The notes under the pieces are model-generated. The model saw nothing but the letters and a program-made list of their open reading frames with translations. It made no database searches and was not told the origin of the DNA. From Mesorhizobium sp. RMAD-H1 (GTDB lineage Bacteria; Pseudomonadota; Alphaproteobacteria; Rhizobiales; Rhizobiaceae): 64,000 nucleotides of DNA. Positions 57,696 to 64,000 of the stretch are shown here, in pieces; within the stretch, counting starts at the first letter, position 1, and each line of letters starts with the position of its first letter. The stretch is taken from assembly GCF_014191375.1 (NCBI RefSeq), contig NZ_JACHWN010000009.1, positions 204,667 through 268,666 on the forward strand, given 5' to 3'. The position numbers and the translations under genes were made by a program.

Positions 57696-58955
57696 ATGAT
57701 GAGCAGGACAATGATTGCGGTGTTGCTTGCATCAAGCGTTCTCGGCTCGGCCGGGGCGGCTTACGCGCAAGACGTGACACTGAACATCGAGAGCTGGCGC
57801 AATGACGACCTGCCGATCTGGCAGGAGAAGCTGATCCCAGCCTTCGAAGCGAAGCATCCCGGCATCAAGCTGAAATTCAATCCTTCCGCGCCGACGGAAT
57901 ATGACGCGGCGCTGGGCGCCAAGCTCGACGCCGGCACGGCTGGCGACATCATTACCTGCCGTCCGTTCGACAAGTCGCTGGCGCTGTTCCAGAAGGGGCA
58001 GCTCGCATCGCTCAACGATCTGCCGGGCATCGACAAATTCAGCCCGGTCGCCAAATCGGCCTGGATCACCGATGACGGCAAGGACACTTTCTGCGTGCCG
58101 GTGGCCTCCGTCATCCACGGCTTCATCTACAACAAGGATGCGTTCGACGAACTCGGCCTCAAGGTGCCGCAGACGGAAGACGAATTCTTCGCCGTGCTCG
58201 ACAAGATCAAGGAGAACGGCACCTATATCCCGATGGCGATGGGCACCAAGGACCTCTGGGAAGCTGCGACCATGGGCTACCAGAATATCGGCCCGAACTA
58301 CTGGAAGGGCGAGGAAGGCCGTCTGGCGCTGATCAAGGGCGAACAGAAGTTGACCGACCCGCAATGGGTCGATCCGTTCAAGACGCTCGCCCGCTGGAAG
58401 GATTATCTGGGCGACGGCTTCGAGGCGCAGACCTATCCTGACAGCCAGAACCTGTTCACGCTCGGCCGCGCCGCGATCTATCCGGCCGGCTCGTGGGAAA
58501 TCTCGGGCTTCAACACCCAGGCGCAGTTCAAGATGGGCGCGTTCCCGCCGCCGGTGAAGAAGGCTGGCGACACCTGCTACATCTCCGACCATACGGATCT
58601 GGGCATAGGCATGAACGCAAAGACGGCGCATCCGGAAGAGGCGAAGAAGTTCCTCGAATGGGTGGCCTCGCCGGAATTCGCGGAAATCTACGCCAACGCG
58701 TTGCCGGGCTTCTTCAGCCTGTCTTCGGCCCCGGTGAAGATGCAGGATCCGCTGGCGCAGGAATTCGTCTCCTGGCGGGAGAAGTGCAAGCCCACGATCC
58801 GTTCGACCTATCAGATCCTGTCGCGCGGCACGCCCAATCTCGAGAACGAGACCTGGATCGAGTCCGCCAATGTGATCAACGGCACCGATACGCCTGATGT
58901 CGCGGCCGAGAAGCTGCAGAAGGGTTTGGATAGCTGGTACAAGCCGGCGAAGTGA
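57696..58955 (+). CDS. Sugar ABC transporter substrate-binding protein
   Basis: A 419-residue family-1 solute-binding protein. Signal peptide about residues 1-25 (MMSRTMIAVLLASSVLGSAGAAYAQ), then TLNIESWRNDDLPIWQEKLIPAFEAKHPGI and the GDIITCRPFDKSLALFQKGQLASLND segment; GRAAIYPAGSWEISGF marks sugar binders. ATG 57696 (a second ATG at 57699) has GGGAGAG just upstream. Because it follows murQ, its ligand is probably MurNAc, GlcNAc or a peptidoglycan/chitin fragment; this is contextual. Confidence 0.9.
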   Translation: MMSRTMIAVLLASSVLGSAGAAYAQDVTLNIESWRNDDLPIWQEKLIPAFEAKHPGIKLKFNPSAPTEYDAALGAKLDAGTAGDIITCRPFDKSLALFQKGQLASLNDLPGIDKFSPVAKSAWITDDGKDTFCVPVASVIHGFIYNKDAFDELGLKVPQTEDEFFAVLDKIKENGTYIPMAMGTKDLWEAATMGYQNIGPNYWKGEEGRLALIKGEQKLTDPQWVDPFKTLARWKDYLGDGFEAQTYPDSQNLFTLGRAAIYPAGSWEISGFNTQAQFKMGAFPPPVKKAGDTCYISDHTDLGIGMNAKTAHPEEAKKFLEWVASPEFAEIYANALPGFFSLSSAPVKMQDPLAQEFVSWREKCKPTIRSTYQILSRGTPNLENETWIESANVINGTDTPDVAAEKLQKGLDSWYKPAK

Positions 58956-58963
58956 TGAATGAG

Positions 58964-58996
58964 TGGCGGCAAGCTATCTCGTGTAGCTTGCCGCCA
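58964..58996 (+). terminator. Hairpin after the sugar-binding protein gene
   Basis: TGGCGGCAAGCTA, 7-nt loop, TAGCTTGCCGCCA: a perfect 13-bp stem 8 bp past the stop. No T-run. It probably stabilises the upstream mRNA or attenuates read-through, so that the binding protein is made in excess over the permeases. Confidence 0.65.
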
Positions 58997-59000
58997 AGCG

Positions 59001-59160
59001 CACCCCCCTCTGCCCTGCCGGGCATCTCCCCCCTCAAGGGGGGAGATTGGCTGGCATCAATGATGGCGCTTATCCTGCAACGCTTGCGATTGGCGGCAAC
59101 GGCCGTGAAAGCGTGATCTCCCCCTTGAGGGGGAGATGCCCGGCAGGGCAGAGGGGGGTG
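59001..59160. repeat. Pair of inverted REP-like palindromic units
   Basis: Left unit 59001-59046 (CACCCCCCTCTGCCCTGCCG onward) and right unit 59115-59160 are inverted copies of a ~46-bp sequence; each also contains its own hairpin (CTCCCCC-TCAA/TTGA-GGGGGAG). The ~68 bp between them carry no gene. This is the layout of a bacterial interspersed mosaic element, set between the binding-protein and permease genes. Confidence 0.75.
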
Positions 59161-59215
59161 TCTTCGACGAGCGTTTCCATTTCATGGAAACCTGATTGGA
59201 AGGCATATCAATACA

Positions 59216-60145
59216 ATGGCGACGACAACCGCAAAGAGCAGGCCTGTGCGATGGCATATCGCCGTTTTTCTCGCGCCCGCGGTCCTGATCTATACGGCGG
59301 TGATGATTCTGCCGCTTTTCGGCACGCTGCAACTCTCGCTGTTCCGGGTTGAGAACAATGCGTCCGTCTTCGTCGGTCTCGACAATTTCCGCACGTTGTT
59401 CGGCGATCCGCGCTGGGCGGCGAGCTTCTGGAATGCATTCGTGAACAATGTCTGGTTCTTCATCATCCATATGCTGGTGCAGAACCCCATCGGCATCCTG
59501 CTGGCGGCGCTGCTCAGCCATCCGAAATTGCGGTTCAGCACCTTTTACCGGACCGCGATCTTCATTCCGACGATCCTCTCCTTCGTCATCGTCGGCTTCA
59601 TCTGGAAGCTGATCCTCTCGCCGCTCTGGGGCATCGCGCCCAACATGCTCGACATGGTCGGGCTGAAGAGCCTGTTCGCGCCATGGCTCGGGCAGGAGCG
59701 CTCGGCGCTGATCGCGGTCAGCCTCATCTCCGTCTGGCAGTTCATCGGCATTCCGATGATGCTGATTTATGCGGCGCTCCTGTCGATCCCCGACGAGATC
59801 ATCGAGGCGGCGGAGTGCGACGGCATTACCGGCGCGGCGCAGTTCTGGAAGATCAAGCTGCCGCTGATCCTGCCTTCCATCGGTATCATCTCGATCCTGA
59901 CTTTCGTCGGCAATTTCAACGCGTTCGATTTGGTCTACACCACGCAAGGGGCGCTGGCGGGGCCGAATTACTCGACCGACATTCTTGGCACCTTCCTGTT
60001 CCGCACCTTCTTCGGGTTCCAGTTGCAGGTCGGCGACCGTAATATGGGCGCGGCCATCGCCTCGGTCATGTTCTTCATCATTCTCGCCGGCGTCTGCCTC
60101 TATCTTTTCGGCATCCAGCGACGTCTGCGCCGGTATCAGTTTTGA
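59216..60145 (+). CDS. Sugar ABC transporter permease (MalF-like)
   Basis: A 309-residue inner-membrane permease with six transmembrane segments (first at about residues 16-38) and the EAA loop EIIEAAECDGITGAAQFWKIKLPLILPSI (about 196-224). It forms the channel with the next permease. It is 260 bp from the binding-protein gene because of the hairpin and REP-like units. Confidence 0.9.
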   Translation: MATTTAKSRPVRWHIAVFLAPAVLIYTAVMILPLFGTLQLSLFRVENNASVFVGLDNFRTLFGDPRWAASFWNAFVNNVWFFIIHMLVQNPIGILLAALLSHPKLRFSTFYRTAIFIPTILSFVIVGFIWKLILSPLWGIAPNMLDMVGLKSLFAPWLGQERSALIAVSLISVWQFIGIPMMLIYAALLSIPDEIIEAAECDGITGAAQFWKIKLPLILPSIGIISILTFVGNFNAFDLVYTTQGALAGPNYSTDILGTFLFRTFFGFQLQVGDRNMGAAIASVMFFIILAGVCLYLFGIQRRLRRYQF

Positions 60146-60180
60146 GGTGTGTGATGGTTGCGTTTATTGCTTCTGCCGCG

Positions 60181-60345
60181 GATTGCCCCTCACCCTTACC
60201 CTCTCCCCGTGAAGTACGGGGAGAGGGGGGCGTCAGCGTTGCTGTCTCCTTCTTTTCCCCTCCGCCAGGCAGAAAAGGGGGCGCGGATACATCTATGTCC
60301 CCCTCTCCCCGCTTGCGGGGAGAGGGTAAGGGTGAGGGGCAATCC
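60181..60345. repeat. Second pair of inverted REP-like palindromic units
   Basis: Left unit 60181-60230 starts GATTGCCCCTCACCCTTACC and contains CTCTCCCCGTGAAGTACGGGGAGAG; right unit 60300-60345 is its inverted copy, ending GGTGAGGGGCAATCC. The family differs from the one at 59001. No gene in the 220-bp gap between the two permeases. Confidence 0.75.
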
Positions 60346-60365
60346 ACCGCGTTGGAGAGCTTCCA

Positions 60366-61205
60366 ATGAGCCGTGCCACCCACTCCTGGTCCCGCACCAT
60401 TGCCGCCCATGCGATCCTCATCACCTATACGGTCATCGCGCTGTTCCCGGTCGTCGTCGTCCTCATCAATTCGTTCAAGTCGCGCAATGCGATTTTCCGC
60501 ACGCCGCTGCAGCCACCGACGCCCGAGACGTTCAGCCTCATCGGCTATGAGACGGTGCTCAATCAGGGCAATTTCTTCCTCTATTTCCAGAACAGCCTGA
60601 TCGTGACGGTGGTGTCCATCGCGCTGGTGCTGGTGTTCGGTGCGATGGCGGCCTTCGCGCTCTCCGAATACCGCTTTCGCGGCAACACGCTGATGGGGCT
60701 TTATCTGGCGCTGGGCATCATGATCCCGATCCGGCTCGGAACGGTTTCCATTCTGGAACTGATGGTGGCGGGCGGGCTCGTCAACACGCTGACGTCGCTG
60801 ATCCTCGTCTATACCGCACAGGGGCTACCGCTTGCCGTCTTTATCCTGTCGGAATTCATGAAGCAGGTTTCGGACGATCTGAAGAATGCCGGGCGGATCG
60901 ACGGCTTAAGCGAATACCGCATCTTCTTCCGCCTCGTGCTGCCGCTGGTGCGCCCCGCCATGGCGACGGTCGCGGTCTTCACCATGATCCCGATCTGGAA
61001 CGATCTGTGGTTCCCGCTGATCCTCGCCCCGGCGGAGGAGACGAAGACGGTTACGCTCGGCGCGCAGATGTTCATCGGGCAGTACGTCACCAACTGGAAC
61101 GCGGTGCTTTCCGCGCTGTCGCTGGCGATCCTGCCCGTGCTCATCCTCTATTTCTTCTTTTCCCGCCAGCTCATCCGCGGGATCACGGCAGGAGCGGTCA
61201 AATGA
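60366..61205 (+). CDS. Sugar ABC transporter permease (MalG-like)
   Basis: A 279-residue inner-membrane permease with six transmembrane segments and the EAA loop DLKNAGRIDGLSEYRIFFRLVLPLVRPAM (about 176-204). Typical CUT1 partner of the preceding permease. Its TGA overlaps the start of the oxidoreductase gene. Confidence 0.9.
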   Translation: MSRATHSWSRTIAAHAILITYTVIALFPVVVVLINSFKSRNAIFRTPLQPPTPETFSLIGYETVLNQGNFFLYFQNSLIVTVVSIALVLVFGAMAAFALSEYRFRGNTLMGLYLALGIMIPIRLGTVSILELMVAGGLVNTLTSLILVYTAQGLPLAVFILSEFMKQVSDDLKNAGRIDGLSEYRIFFRLVLPLVRPAMATVAVFTMIPIWNDLWFPLILAPAEETKTVTLGAQMFIGQYVTNWNAVLSALSLAILPVLILYFFFSRQLIRGITAGAVK

Positions 61206-62269
61206 ATGCCGAAAATGCAAAGCCGGTACGGGTCATGGTCGCCGGTCTCGGACATATGGGACTGAGCCATGCGCTCGCCTATCACAATAATCCCGGTTTC
61301 GAGATCGTCGGCCTCGTCAACCGCTCGCCGATCGACCTGCCCGAGGAATTGCGGGACTATCCGTTCTTCCATTCGTTCGATGAGGCGCTTGGCGTGCTGA
61401 AGCCCGATCTCGCCTGCATCGCCACCTATTCCGATACCCATGCGGATTATGCGATCAAGGCGATGGAAGCGGGCGCGGATGTGTTCGTGGAAAAGCCGCT
61501 TGCGCCTGATGTGGCCGATGCCATGCGCGTGGTGGAGGTGGCGAAGGCGCGGCGTGCCAAGCTGGTGGTCGGCTATATCCTGCGCCACCACCCCTCCTGG
61601 ATGCTGCTCATCGCCGAAGCGCGGGCGCTTGGCGGACCCTATGTCTTCCGCATGAACCTCAACCAGCAATCGAGCGGCGATCATTGGCGGACGCACAAGC
61701 AGTTGATGCAGAGCACCTCGCCGATCGTCGATTGCGGCGTGCATTATGTCGATGTGATGTGCCAGATCACCGATGCGAAGCCGGTAGAGGTGCGCGGCAT
61801 GGGCCTGCGGCTCTCGCCCGAAATCGACGAGGCCATGTATAATTACGGCCATCTGCAGGTGCTGTTCGATGACGGCTCCATAGGCTGGTATGAGGCCGGA
61901 TGGGGGCCGATGATGTCGGAAACGGCCTTCTTCGTGAAGGATGTCATCTCGCCAAACGGCTCCGTCTCCATCGTCATGGAGGAGGGGGCGAAGTCGGCCG
62001 ACATCGACACGCATACGAAGACCTCCGTCATCCGCGTGCATCCGGCGAAGCTCGATGCGGACGGTAATCTGGCCGAGGCCGACCGGCATCTTTCGATGGA
62101 AGGCGAGCCGAACCATCAGAAGCTCTGCGATCTGGAGCAGGCCTATATGCTGAAGGCGATCCGCGAGGACATTGATCTCACCCGCCACATGGAGGACGCG
62201 GTGCAGTCGCTGCGCATCTGCCTGGCGGCGGATGAGAGCGTGCGCACCGGCAAGACGGTCAGGTTATAA
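61202..62269 (+). CDS. Gfo/Idh/MocA-family oxidoreductase
   Basis: A 355-residue NAD(P)-dependent sugar-type oxidoreductase. Rossmann motif VMVAGLGHMGLSHALAYHNN (about residues 12-31), the family EKPLA motif (FVEKPLAPD, about 97-105), and the C-terminal alpha/beta domain with DCGVHYVDVM (about 180-189). The open frame starts at 61007 inside the permease; ATG 61202 overlaps the permease stop (ATGA) and is the real start. It lies inside the transporter operon, so it probably acts on the imported sugar; the reaction is not known. Confidence 0.9.
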   Translation: MNAENAKPVRVMVAGLGHMGLSHALAYHNNPGFEIVGLVNRSPIDLPEELRDYPFFHSFDEALGVLKPDLACIATYSDTHADYAIKAMEAGADVFVEKPLAPDVADAMRVVEVAKARRAKLVVGYILRHHPSWMLLIAEARALGGPYVFRMNLNQQSSGDHWRTHKQLMQSTSPIVDCGVHYVDVMCQITDAKPVEVRGMGLRLSPEIDEAMYNYGHLQVLFDDGSIGWYEAGWGPMMSETAFFVKDVISPNGSVSIVMEEGAKSADIDTHTKTSVIRVHPAKLDADGNLAEADRHLSMEGEPNHQKLCDLEQAYMLKAIREDIDLTRHMEDAVQSLRICLAADESVRTGKTVRL

Positions 62270-62285
62270 CTAAGGGAATTATGTT

Positions 62286-63287
62286 TTGGGTACGCTGAAA
62301 CTGGAAAATATCCGCAAATCCTTCGGCTCGGTCGATGTGCTTAAGGGCATTGACCTCGAAGTGAAGGACGGGGAGCTGGTGGTCTTCGTCGGGCCGTCGG
62401 GCTGCGGAAAATCCACTTTGCTCAGGATTATCGCCGGGCTCGAGGACGCGACCTCGGGCGAGGTGCTGATCGACGGCGAGGCGTCCGGCCATGTGCCGCC
62501 GGCCAAGCGCGGCATCGCCATGGTGTTCCAGACTTATGCGCTCTATCCGCACCTCACCGTGCGCGACAATATGGGGCTGGGGCTGAAGCAGGCGGGCGCG
62601 CCGGCGGCGGAAATCAATGCCCGCGTCGCCAAGGCCTCGGCCATGCTATCGCTCGATCAGTATCTTGCGCGGCGTCCGGCGGAACTCTCGGGTGGCCAGC
62701 GGCAGCGCGTCGCCATCGGCCGGGCGCTGGTTCGCGAGCCGAAGCTGTTCCTGTTCGACGAGCCCTTGTCGAATCTCGATGCGGCGCTGCGCGTCAACAC
62801 GCGGCTGGAGATCGCCCGGCTGCACCGGGAACTCTCGGCGACCATGATCTATGTGACGCATGACCAAGTGGAGGCGATGACGCTCGCCGACCGTATCGTC
62901 GTCCTCAACAATGGCCGGGTCGAGCAGGTCGGCGCGCCCATGGAACTCTACAATTCTCCGGCCAATTTGTTCGTCGCGGGGTTCATCGGCTCGCCGAAGA
63001 TGAATTTCATCGACGCGGAGCGCCTCGGGCAAAGTGGAGTGAAGACGATCGGTATCAGGCCGGAGCACATCACGGTCGATCCGAAGTCCGGTACCTGGGC
63101 CGGCACCGTCATGCATGTCGAGCATCTGGGGGCGGATACCAATCTTTATCTCGACAGCCAGGAGGCCGGGCTCCTCACCATCCGGCTTTTCGGCGAATAC
63201 AAGGTGGAGCCGGGAACGGTGCTCCATGCCACGCCTGATCCGGCCAGGACCTACCATTTCGATTCGGCAGGTAAAGTGATCTCTTGA
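62286..63287 (+). CDS. Sugar ABC transporter ATPase (UgpC/MsmK type, TTG start)
   Basis: A 333-residue ATPase. Walker A GPSGCGKST near residue 37, signature LSGGQRQRVAIGRA near 135, Walker B LFLFDEPLSNLDAALR near 155, TOBE domain at about 275-333. The start is TTG 62286, behind AAGGGAATTA; an ATG at 62281 is in another frame and ends after five codons. Last gene of the murQ operon. Confidence 0.93.
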   Translation: MGTLKLENIRKSFGSVDVLKGIDLEVKDGELVVFVGPSGCGKSTLLRIIAGLEDATSGEVLIDGEASGHVPPAKRGIAMVFQTYALYPHLTVRDNMGLGLKQAGAPAAEINARVAKASAMLSLDQYLARRPAELSGGQRQRVAIGRALVREPKLFLFDEPLSNLDAALRVNTRLEIARLHRELSATMIYVTHDQVEAMTLADRIVVLNNGRVEQVGAPMELYNSPANLFVAGFIGSPKMNFIDAERLGQSGVKTIGIRPEHITVDPKSGTWAGTVMHVEHLGADTNLYLDSQEAGLLTIRLFGEYKVEPGTVLHATPDPARTYHFDSAGKVIS

Positions 63288-63364
63288 TCACCGGTACGAT
63301 CGGCGCCCCGGCTCTTTCAGGTCAGGCTCCGCCGCCTCATTTCCCAAGGAATATGTGAATGGCA

Positions 63365-63396
63365 ACAGGTTGTTTCTTTTCCAATATGCAACCTGT
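63365..63396. promoter_or_regulatory. Inverted repeat ACAGGTTG-N16-CAACCTGT
   Basis: 8-bp perfect arms separated by 16 bp in the 216-bp gap between the ABC operon and the small membrane protein gene. Could be an operator; the rest of the gap shows nothing further. Confidence 0.35.
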
Positions 63397-63503
63397 AGTT
63401 TAATATCGCGTCGGCCGCATGGTTGTTCCGTGATTCGGGTCTCGGGCGGAGCATCCCTGCGGGATGGGGTGTGGACATTCGCCGGAGGCCCGGAGGGGTT
63501 ACC

Positions 63504-63803
63504 TTGGAAGGAACGATAGTCATCGCCATCCAGCTTGCGGCCGGCAGTGTCGGCGGCACCGTCATCGGAAGCATTCTGAAGAATCTCAGTCCCGGGCCGG
63601 CAGCGGGGCTAGTCGCAGGCGGTGCCGGCGGCGTCATGGGCGGTCTGTTGCTGCAGCAGTTCGGGGTCGCCGGCGTGACACGGCCAATCGATATGCAGGC
63701 ACTGGAAACCGCGATGTTGCTTTCCCATATAGTCGGAGGCGTCATGGGCGGGGCGGTTTTGGCCGCGATCACCGGCGCCATCAAGAATTCGGCAGAAGCC
63801 TGA
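63504..63803 (+). CDS. Small glycine-rich membrane protein, unknown
   Basis: A 99-residue protein with two or three hydrophobic, Gly/Ala-rich segments (GTIVIAIQLAAGSVGGTVIGSIL; AAGLVAGGAGGVMGGLLLQQF; LLSHIVGGVMGGAVLAAITGAI) showing glycine-zipper spacing. The start is TTG 63504, with GGAGGGG 6 nt upstream; the open frame back to 63423 lacks a start signal. Similar small membrane proteins occur widely in rhizobia without known function. It stands alone. Confidence 0.65.
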   Translation: MEGTIVIAIQLAAGSVGGTVIGSILKNLSPGPAAGLVAGGAGGVMGGLLLQQFGVAGVTRPIDMQALETAMLLSHIVGGVMGGAVLAAITGAIKNSAEA

Positions 63804-63925
63804 GTGCAGTCCGGCATGGCCGGAGAAATCCGGCGGGTGCGGGTGTCTGCGCTTCGCTTGACCAGCTCTTCAGAGGGCATGATCGGCGGCTGCAAAAAAA
63901 TCTTCAAAATTCGCACATAATGCGG

Positions 63926-63955
63926 TTGACAGTTTTGGAGGTGTGGTCGTATATA
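63926..63955 (+). promoter_or_regulatory. Strong sigma70-type promoter, probably of an rRNA operon
   Basis: TTGACA (63926-63931), 18 bp, TATATA (63950-63955), then a GC-rich GCGCC discriminator and a long non-coding GC-rich leader to the window edge. Consensus -35/-10 with such a discriminator is characteristic of stable-RNA promoters. The gene itself lies outside the window. Confidence 0.6.
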
Positions 63956-64000
63956 GCGCCACAACGAGGGCGGCGGCGCCGCTGGCGAGTGAAGAGTTCG

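Noticed and set aside
59001..59160. Insertion sequence or miniature transposon
   Set aside because: Inverted units are present, but there is no transposase, no target-site duplication that I could see, and the units are themselves palindromic, so a REP-type pair fits better.
63317..63964. 215-residue open frame on the minus strand at the right edge
   Set aside because: Pro/Thr/Ser-rich shadow of the small membrane protein; it would also cover the rRNA-type promoter.
1..64000. CRISPR arrays, tRNA genes, toxin-antitoxin or defence systems
   Set aside because: No regularly spaced repeats, cloverleaf-like sequences or known defence domains were found on either strand.

Overview
The window comes from an alphaproteobacterium of the order Hyphomicrobiales (Rhizobiales), most likely on the Brucellaceae/Phyllobacteriaceae side. 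The base composition is G+C-rich. The flagellar genes are of the rhizobial type (MotC, MotE, FlaF, FlbT, DUF1217 protein, MotD/FliK). The two regulators in the cluster are recognisable as VjbR (LuxR type, with the ligand-binding Asp at residue 82) and FtcR (OmpR-like), both first described in Brucella. I cannot assign a species from sequence alone.

Layout. 1-3.8 kb: start of an ethanolamine-type APC permease, an N-formylglutamate amidohydrolase-family protein, an RpiR-type regulator and 6-phosphogluconate dehydrogenase. 3.8-7.8 kb: a complete Fe3+/polyamine/phosphonate-type ABC importer (SBP, two permeases, ATPase) on the minus strand. 8-11.9 kb: an EmrAB-type drug efflux pair divergent from its TetR regulator, with two GAACC...GGTTC operators between them. 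12-47.5 kb: one contiguous flagellar cluster. The minus-strand arm is motA-fliM-orf-fliN-fliG-flhB. The plus-strand units are DUF1217-flgF-fliI-orf, flgBC-fliE-flgGAI-motE-flgH-fliLP, fliC, fliF-(fliH-like)-motB-motC-fliK-transglycosylase, ftcR, flgEKL, flaF-flbT-flgD-fliQ, flhA-fliR-(fliJ-like), and rod-binding protein-(flgN-like)-(fliL-like). 47.5-48.5 kb: a PilZ protein and a LuxI-type acyl-homoserine-lactone synthase. 48.8-52 kb: zur-znuB-znuC divergent from znuA. 52 kb: an Rrf2 regulator. 52.7-63.3 kb: a divergent amino-sugar island with BadF kinase, GntR, SIS deaminase and nagA on one side, and murQ, a sugar ABC importer and a Gfo/Idh oxidoreductase on the other. 63.5 kb: a small membrane protein, then a strong sigma70-type promoter at the right edge that looks like the start of an rRNA operon.

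How it works together. The central 35 kb encodes nearly a whole flagellum with its motor and regulators. FlbT/FlaF probably act on the long fliC leader, and FtcR and VjbR act on transcription. A LuxI synthase and a PilZ protein sit at the opposite end of the cluster from VjbR, which suggests that quorum sensing and c-di-GMP are coupled to motility here. The most interesting non-coding signal is a 24-bp element with core TCGCGCAAGCTTCG. I find it upstream of six flagellar transcription units (motA, DUF1217/flgF, flgB, fliF, flgE, flhA), 27-44 nt before the start codon, and I noticed no copy elsewhere. The amino-sugar island reads as import of MurNAc or a related sugar, phosphorylation by the kinase, ether cleavage by MurQ, deacetylation by NagA, and deamination to fructose-6-phosphate.

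No tRNA, CRISPR array, transposase, phage gene or defence system was seen.
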